Part shown: positions 14,934 to 20,084 of the stretch, piece by piece
Position numbering within the stretch: position 1 is the stretch's first letter
How the letters are laid out: each line of letters begins with the position of its first letter
Assembly (NCBI GenBank): GCA_000438255.1
Contig: FR901894.1
Coordinates: forward strand, 2,595-22,678
Direction: 5' to 3'
Origin: Clostridium sp. CAG:389
Lineage (GTDB): Bacteria; Bacillota; Clostridia; TANB77; CAG-508
DNA length: 20,084 nucleotides
Translations under genes and position numbers: made by a program
Notes under the pieces: model-generated
What the model saw: only the letters and a program-made list of their open reading frames with translations
Told to the model about the DNA's origin: nothing
Database searches by the model: none

Positions 14934-16524
14934 TATGTTGATTTTGGTAGCACTTGTTTTAATTATATGTAATATTTTAAAAGCATTGCATCCATTAATT
15001 ATGAAAAGTATATTAGATGTTGATATAACATCAAAAGAAACTTTGATGAGATTATTTTTTGCATATTTTGTAGTTCATATTCTTTTAGTATATTCAAAAA
15101 ATGCAAGAAATAGTGTTATAAATAGAACAATGTCAAAAATATTAAGAGATTTAAGAAAAAAACTATTTTGTCACGTACTAAAATGGGATATGACTACATA
15201 TCAAAAATATAATTCATCAGAAATCTATACAAGACTAACAGCAGATATAGAAAATGTATCATCATTATTCTTAGGAACAATGCAAATTCTTTTAGATGAT
15301 GTTTTATATATTATAACAGTGGTATTTTTTATGTTTTTTGCAGATATTAAATTAGCATTAATTGGAAGTATAGCAATTCTTTTAAATGCAGTTGTTTCTT
15401 ATGTATTTACACAAAAAGTAGCAATTTGTAGTAAAAAGATATTAGATAAAAGAGATAAAGAAAATAGACAATTTTCAGAAATGTATAACAAAAGTAAATT
15501 AACATATTTGTTTGGATTACAAAAGAAAAATGAAGAAAAAATCTGCAAAACTATGGATGAAGAATTGGTTTACAGAAAAAAATGGATATTTGTAGAAAGT
15601 TTTATTTATCCATTGGCAGTAACAATACAGGCTGTTGCAATTTATTTTATTTTGATGTATGTATTTCATGTGGATAATGTAGTTTCATTGGGAAGTATTT
15701 ATTTGGTAATAAATTATATACAAAAATGTAGAGCTCCATTAAATGAAATATTTACACAATTGGAAGAAATACAATCAGCTAGTATGTCATTAAAAAGAAT
15801 AAATAAATTGTTAAATGAAAACGGAAAAGAAGATATCCAAAAAGGAGAAGTTGTAGAAGATTTAAAAGGCGATATAGAATTTGAAAATGTTTGTATGCAA
15901 TATGGAGAAAATAAGGTGTTACATAATATTTCTTTTGTTATAAAAGAAGGAAATAAGGTAACAATTGCCGGAAAAACTGGTGTTGGAAAGACTACTCTTG
16001 CAAATATCCTTATGAGGTTATATCCAATAAAAAGTGGAAAAATAACTATTGGCGGAAAAAATATTCAAGATGTTAGAATACAGGATGTTAGAAAAAATAT
16101 TTCGTATATTTCACAAACACCATATATTTTGAATGATACATTAAAAAATAATATTATTTTAGGTGATGAAACAATTACAGATAATCAAATAAAAAAAGTT
16201 GCAAATGAAATTGGCTTTGAAAAAGTTTTGAACAATTTTTCAAATGGTTTAGAGGAAAAAATTGATAGAAGCAAATTATCATATGGTCAACTTCAAATGA
16301 TTGCTTTTTTGAGGGCTATTTTGCATAAAGCTAATATTTACGTTTTTGATGAACCTACTTCAAATATTGATTTAAAGACAGAGGATAGAATTCAAAAATT
16401 GATTGATAAAATTACTACTGATAGTACTGTTATAATAATTGCTCATAGAAAATCTACTATTGAAAATTCTGATAAAATTATTTATTTAAAAGATGGAATG
16501 GTAGATATGATTGTTAATAAATAA
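14905..16524 (+). CDS. ABC exporter half-transporter, catalytic partner
   Basis: A 539-aa half-transporter with an N-terminal six-helix membrane domain and a C-terminal ATPase. I chose ATG 14905, with AAGGA (14892-14896) eight bases upstream; an in-frame TTG at 14884 is less likely. Walker A is GKTGVGKTT (356-364), Walker B VFDEP keeps catalytic Glu (E483), and the switch His is present (H514, IAHRKS). The signature reads LSYGQ (458-462) instead of LSGGQ. Since the signature completes the partner's site, this change falls in the same site already weakened by D497/N528 of the first subunit. The 29-base overlap suggests translational coupling and 1:1 production. No terminator is evident before the next promoter. 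Confidence 0.93.
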   Translation: MKYILKKNANMLILVALVLIICNILKALHPLIMKSILDVDITSKETLMRLFFAYFVVHILLVYSKNARNSVINRTMSKILRDLRKKLFCHVLKWDMTTYQKYNSSEIYTRLTADIENVSSLFLGTMQILLDDVLYIITVVFFMFFADIKLALIGSIAILLNAVVSYVFTQKVAICSKKILDKRDKENRQFSEMYNKSKLTYLFGLQKKNEEKICKTMDEELVYRKKWIFVESFIYPLAVTIQAVAIYFILMYVFHVDNVVSLGSIYLVINYIQKCRAPLNEIFTQLEEIQSASMSLKRINKLLNENGKEDIQKGEVVEDLKGDIEFENVCMQYGENKVLHNISFVIKEGNKVTIAGKTGVGKTTLANILMRLYPIKSGKITIGGKNIQDVRIQDVRKNISYISQTPYILNDTLKNNIILGDETITDNQIKKVANEIGFEKVLNNFSNGLEEKIDRSKLSYGQLQMIAFLRAILHKANIYVFDEPTSNIDLKTEDRIQKLIDKITTDSTVIIIAHRKSTIENSDKIIYLKDGMVDMIVNK

Positions 16525-16572
16525 GATAGCACATTTTTATATTTTACAATTATATTACATTGCTTAAATTTG

Positions 16573-16601
16573 TTGACTAAAAAAAGACACAATGATATAA
16601 T
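16573..16601 (+). promoter_or_regulatory. Promoter of the glucosaminidase/scaffold operon
   Basis: TTGACT (16573-16578), a 17-nt spacer and a perfect TATAAT (16596-16601). The leader to the ATG at 16683 is about 75 nt and A-rich, without clear structure. Confidence 0.82.
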
Positions 16602-16682
16602 AATATCGAAAAAATGGGAAAAAGTAACAAAAAACTCAATATATAATAAAAATACAAATAGATAAAAATGGAGGAAAAACAA

Positions 16683-18458
16683 ATGTATAAAATGCAGAAA
16701 ATTATATCGATTGTTTTAATCTTAACAATAATAACAAGTATATTATTATCAATCATAAATCAAAACAAATCATATGCTGTAACTCAAAGTACAAGCACAG
16801 ATATAAACAGTATTGATGATTCAAAATATCCAGGAATAAAAGAAAGAATAAAATTATTAAAAAGCAAATATCCAAATTGGAATTTTAAAATATTATATAC
16901 AGGTCTAGATTGGAATGATGTAATATCTAATGAATATGTAGGACATGGAAGATCTCCTAAAAACTTAGTGTATAAAAATGATAGTTACAAAGGAGCATGG
17001 ATATGTTCTATATGTGGTGATAAAGCATATGACAATGGAAATTGGAGATGTGTATCTGAACAAGGATTAAAATATATGATGGATCCAAGAAATTCATTAA
17101 ATGCATCTGATATATTCCAATTTGAAGAATTGACAAATTCAGGTTCTGATATAAATGTTGTAAAAGAAATGGTAAAAGGAACATTTTTAGCAGGATATGA
17201 ACAGGGAATAGTAGATGCTGCAAATAAAAATAATGTTAATGCATATTATATTGTTGCTAGAATAATACAAGAACAAGGAAAAACAGGAACTGTACTAACA
17301 AAGGGTGAAGGATACAAAGGTCAGTATGTTGGGTATTACAATGTTTTTAATAGAGGGGCATCAGGAAATTCAACAGAAGAAATTCTATTAAATGGACTTG
17401 CAATAGCTAAAAAATATGGATGGACAAGTTTGGAAAAATCAATTGATGGTGGAATAAGTTTCTTGGCAAATAATTATATACATAAAGGTCAAAATAATTT
17501 GTATTTACAAAAATTTGATGTTGAAGCAACTAATGGTTTATATTCAAATCAATATATGCAAAATATTTTAGCGGCTCAAAGTGAAGGAACAACATTGAGA
17601 AATACATATATCAATATAAATTCTATGTCATCATCACATACATTTATTATACCAGTATATGAAAATATGCCAAGTGATGCATGTAGTAGACCTGATACAA
17701 ATGGTAGTAGCTCTTCTGACATTGATGTTGTAAGAGTAAATGTTGATGAAACATTAAGAATTAGAAATAATCCAAATGGTACAGAAACAGTTGGATGGTT
17801 ATATAAAAATGAAATTGTTACAAGATTAGAAAAAGCTACTTCAAAGGTTAATGGTACTTATTGGGATAAGATTAGAAAATCTAATGGTGTTATTGGATAT
17901 GTAGCAAGAGAGACATATGAGAATGAAAAACAATATAAATTATATTTAGTTCCTATTAATGAAAATAATAATAGTGGAGATAATGGCAATAACAATGGCA
18001 ATAATAACGGCGGAAATAATGATAATAATAACAATGGAGGAAATAGTGGCAATACTACAAATGAAGGAAAAGATACAGCAAAAGTAAAATTTGATAGAAC
18101 CAATAATATTATAACAGTTGTTCCAAATGCTATTGCAAATGATATATTAGAGGCTTTTGGTGGAACTGCTAAAATAACTAAGGTTGATGGAAGTTTTCTT
18201 AATGGTCCTAGTGATTCAATGGCTACTGGTTTTATTGTTGAAGATAAATATACTGTTGTAAAAAAAGGTGATTGCAATGGTGATGGAAATACAAATGCAT
18301 TAGACGCTGCAATTATTCTAAGATATAATGTAAATCAATATAATTTAAAAGACTGTTATTTAAAGGCAGGTGCTATATCTGATAGCAATAATGCAACAGC
18401 ATTAGATGCAGCAAAAATTTTAAGATATAGTGTTGGACAATATAATATAGAATTATAA
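16683..18458 (+). CDS. Secreted glucosaminidase with SH3 and dockerin modules
   Basis: A 591-aa wall hydrolase expected to cut the glycan strands of peptidoglycan outside the cell. I chose ATG 16683, with GGAGG eight to nine bases upstream; ATG 16668 overlaps that ribosome binding site. A signal peptide precedes a likely cut after SYA (32). Residues about 55-330 form a LytD/GH73-type glucosaminidase: DPRNSLN (134-140), ARIIQEQG with candidate catalytic E197, and YYNVFNRGASG (218-228). It carries an unusual C108-x2-C111 pair and C123. A bacterial SH3 domain (about 348-420) and an Asn/Gly linker (427-460) follow, then a small beta domain and a dockerin (528-591). The first dockerin loop is canonical (D530, N532, D534, D541); the second has Ala at position 1 and Ser at 3 and 5. 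It precedes the cohesin-like gene by 61 bases with no terminator between. Confidence 0.9.
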   Translation: MYKMQKIISIVLILTIITSILLSIINQNKSYAVTQSTSTDINSIDDSKYPGIKERIKLLKSKYPNWNFKILYTGLDWNDVISNEYVGHGRSPKNLVYKNDSYKGAWICSICGDKAYDNGNWRCVSEQGLKYMMDPRNSLNASDIFQFEELTNSGSDINVVKEMVKGTFLAGYEQGIVDAANKNNVNAYYIVARIIQEQGKTGTVLTKGEGYKGQYVGYYNVFNRGASGNSTEEILLNGLAIAKKYGWTSLEKSIDGGISFLANNYIHKGQNNLYLQKFDVEATNGLYSNQYMQNILAAQSEGTTLRNTYININSMSSSHTFIIPVYENMPSDACSRPDTNGSSSSDIDVVRVNVDETLRIRNNPNGTETVGWLYKNEIVTRLEKATSKVNGTYWDKIRKSNGVIGYVARETYENEKQYKLYLVPINENNNSGDNGNNNGNNNGGNNDNNNNGGNSGNTTNEGKDTAKVKFDRTNNIITVVPNAIANDILEAFGGTAKITKVDGSFLNGPSDSMATGFIVEDKYTVVKKGDCNGDGNTNALDAAIILRYNVNQYNLKDCYLKAGAISDSNNATALDAAKILRYSVGQYNIEL

Positions 18459-18485
18459 AAATTTTATATGTAATGTATTTTAGAT

Positions 18486-18497
18486 AGGTATATACCT
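18486..18497. repeat. 12-bp palindrome before the scaffold gene
   Basis: AGGTATATACCT is a perfect palindrome in the short gap between the dockerin gene and the cohesin-like gene, close to the ribosome binding site. It could be an operator or a weak RNA hairpin; its size alone does not prove function. Confidence 0.4.
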
Positions 18498-18519
18498 TGG
18501 GAAAGGGATGAGAGTAAAA

Positions 18520-19971
18520 ATGAAAAAAGTATTAAAAGTAGTGTTAACGTTTTTGTTTGTAATTGCAACATATAATGTTGTTTCAAAAGCAGCAATATCT
18601 GCAACTTCAAAAACTGTAAATTCGGGTGAAACATTTTCAATATCAGTTACATCAAATGTATCAGTGTCAGCATATACGGTTAAGGCAACTGGATATAGTG
18701 GATTGACATTTGTAACAAGTTCAGGTGGAACTGGTGCTGGAACTACTACAATTTCAGATGCTAAGGCAACTGGTGGAATGACTAGTTTGGCAACATTTCA
18801 ATTTAAAGCACCAGATGTTGAAAAAGATCAGACTTTTAAAGTGGATTTCTCTGCTAGTGGAATGGGAGATGTGAATTTAGCACCAGTGGCAGACTCAAGT
18901 TGTACTGCTACAATTACAGTTAAAGCAAAAACTCAAAATTCAGGAGAAAATGGAAGTAATACATCTCAAACAGGAGGATCAACAACTACACCATCAAAAT
19001 CAAATGTAGCAACATTATCAAATTTAGGAATAACACCAAATGATTTTAAAGGTTTTTCATCAAATAAATTATCATATAGTACAGAAGTACCAAATGATGT
19101 AGAAACAGTAGAAATATATGCTAAAAAAGGTCAAAGTAGACAAACAATATCAGGAACTGGTAAAAAAACGTTAAAAGAAGGTGCAAATACATTTAATATA
19201 GTTGTAACAGCAGAAGACGGAACAACAAAAAAAACATATACATTAACAATAAATAGAAAAGTAAAAGCAACAAATGCTACACAAAATGAAACAAGTAATG
19301 AAATTACAGAAAATACAACAGTAGATGAACCAGAAGAAACAGAAGATCCAGCAAAAGCAGGATTTGGATTAACAAAATTGGAGATTTCTGGATTTAAATT
19401 ACAACCACAATTTCAAACAGATGTATTTGAATATAATGTTGATTTAAAAGAAGATTTAGAAAAATTGGAAATTGAAACAGTTGCAACACAAGAAAATGCT
19501 ACTGTTGAAATAACTGGAAATGAAAATTTACAAGATGGCGAAAATATAATTACAATATTGGTAAATAGTGAAGATGGACAAGAAAGTGTTGCATATCAAA
19601 TAATTGTGAATAAATCAGTTGAAAAACAAGAAGTAATGCCAAAATCTGTTGGGAATGATAAAATTAAAAAAATTGCTATTTTGTCAGGTGCTGTTGGAAT
19701 AATTGTTATAATTGCAGTAGTGATTGTTGTGAAAAAGATAAAAAGTTCTAAGAATGAAGCTTTTATTCCATATGAAAATATCTTTGATAAAGATGATGAG
19801 GAATTTGAGGAAAATAATTCTGAGAGAGATAATAATGAAAAATATTTTGAAAAAGAAAATTTTGAAGAAGATAAAGTTGTTGAACAAAGTCAGGATGTTG
19901 ATAATCTAGATGTTTATGAAGAAGAAAAAATCAAACATAAAAAACGTTCAAAGGGAAAAAGATTTAAATAG
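18520..19971 (+). CDS. Membrane-anchored cohesin-like, cadherin-like scaffold protein
   Basis: A 483-aa surface protein. I chose ATG 18520 (MKKVLKVV) because GGGA lies at normal spacing; ATG 18508 is also in frame and possible. A signal peptide ends near VSKA (24). Residues about 26-136 are a beta-sandwich resembling cohesin domains (VNSGETFSISV at the start, ATFQFKAP in the middle, then a terminal strand TATITVKA). A Ser/Thr/Gly linker follows, then two cadherin-like beta-sandwich (PF12733-type) repeats: 163-247 (LSNLGITP to YTLTINRK) and 281-366 (LTKLEISG to YQIIVNKS). A membrane helix (384-406) precedes an acidic cytosolic tail of about 77 residues ending in a basic cluster (KHKKRSKGKRFK). 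It has no LPXTG sorting signal. As the partner of the upstream dockerin enzyme it would be the anchor. The cohesin call is the least certain part. Confidence 0.78.
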   Translation: MKKVLKVVLTFLFVIATYNVVSKAAISATSKTVNSGETFSISVTSNVSVSAYTVKATGYSGLTFVTSSGGTGAGTTTISDAKATGGMTSLATFQFKAPDVEKDQTFKVDFSASGMGDVNLAPVADSSCTATITVKAKTQNSGENGSNTSQTGGSTTTPSKSNVATLSNLGITPNDFKGFSSNKLSYSTEVPNDVETVEIYAKKGQSRQTISGTGKKTLKEGANTFNIVVTAEDGTTKKTYTLTINRKVKATNATQNETSNEITENTTVDEPEETEDPAKAGFGLTKLEISGFKLQPQFQTDVFEYNVDLKEDLEKLEIETVATQENATVEITGNENLQDGENIITILVNSEDGQESVAYQIIVNKSVEKQEVMPKSVGNDKIKKIAILSGAVGIIVIIAVVIVVKKIKSSKNEAFIPYENIFDKDDEEFEENNSERDNNEKYFEKENFEEDKVVEQSQDVDNLDVYEEEKIKHKKRSKGKRFK

Positions 19972-19997
19972 AGGTTGTATTTATATACAACCTTGTT
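19972..19997 (+). terminator. Probable terminator after the scaffold gene
   Basis: AGGTTGTAT (19972-19980) pairs with ATACAACCT (19985-19993), 9 bp with a 4-nt loop, directly after the stop codon. The T-run behind it is poor (TGTTATACTT), so termination may be weak. Confidence 0.5.
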
Positions 19998-20084
19998 ATA
20001 CTTCAGTAAGAATTTTTTATAGTATCATTACCCAATATGCTTTTTTGAAAATCAAGCCTTTTCATTACATTCAAAAAGAAAATT

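Noticed and set aside
13179..16524. Bacteriocin or lantibiotic export locus.
   Set aside because: The ABC proteins have no C39 peptidase domain, and there is no modification enzyme, immunity gene or double-Gly leader peptide beside them. The 35-aa peptide is about 1.2 kb away, in a separate unit, and lacks a leader motif.
17974..18060. AAT/GGN-rich tandem-looking DNA within the hydrolase gene.
   Set aside because: It encodes the Asn/Gly linker between SH3 and the C-terminal domains; such linkers are normal in modular secreted enzymes, and no fixed repeat unit holds.
20003..20084. Minus-strand open frame of about 26 codons running in from the right edge, ending at TGA (20003-20005).
   Set aside because: It could be the end of a convergent gene, but an open stretch this short is expected by chance and its peptide has no recognisable motif.
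1..20084. CRISPR arrays, insertion sequences, integrases or attachment sites.
   Set aside because: No regularly spaced repeats, transposase or recombinase motifs, or tRNA-linked direct repeats were seen; tRNA-Leu is intact with no duplicated 3' end nearby.

Overview
The window is chromosomal DNA from a low-GC Gram-positive bacterium, most likely a Clostridia-type Firmicute. The pointers are very AT-rich sequence, AGGAGG-type ribosome binding sites, a valine T-box, a DacF-type D,D-carboxypeptidase, TTGACA/TATAAT promoters, and Rho-independent terminators between most units. No prophage, insertion sequence or CRISPR array is visible. The species cannot be named from the sequence alone.

Layout, left to right. 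(1) uvrA (nucleotide excision repair) on + ends in a terminator. (2) A single-gene unit encodes a 211-aa protein with two copies of a DUF7694-like domain, behind a leader hairpin that could regulate translation. (3) A T-box operon reading valine (specifier GTA) carries an aldose 1-epimerase-family gene and valS, followed by a divergent DnaB-type helicase/ATPase gene after a GC-rich structured spacer. (4) A convergent dacF-like carboxypeptidase lies on -, sharing a bidirectional terminator. (5) A 1-kb strip of small genes on +, each with its own promoter, encodes a 124-aa helical protein, a 64-aa two-helix membrane protein and a 35-aa micropeptide. The last two lie between degenerate direct repeats. 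(6) On - are a peptidase E (S51) family gene and tRNA-Leu(TAG). (7) On + is a pair of overlapping ABC exporter half-transporter genes with complementary degenerate ATP sites. (8) On + is a secreted glucosaminidase with SH3 and dockerin modules, then a membrane-anchored protein with a cohesin-like domain and two cadherin-like beta-sandwich domains.

How the genes may work together. The last two genes are the most interesting: their order and domains suggest that a dockerin-bearing peptidoglycan hydrolase docks onto a cohesin-like protein in the membrane, a cellulosome-type interaction used for wall remodelling. The cohesin call is an inference from fold pattern and context. The T-box operon would place a sugar epimerase under uncharged-tRNA-Val control. 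The two ABC subunits look like one asymmetric heterodimeric exporter.

A whole-window feature is a codon-usage gradient inside several long genes. In uvrA, A-ending codons at the 5' end give way to T/G-ending codons at the 3' end (Ile: 10 ATA and 0 ATT in the first 100 codons; 0 ATA and 9 ATT in the last 100), whereas valS stays A-rich throughout.
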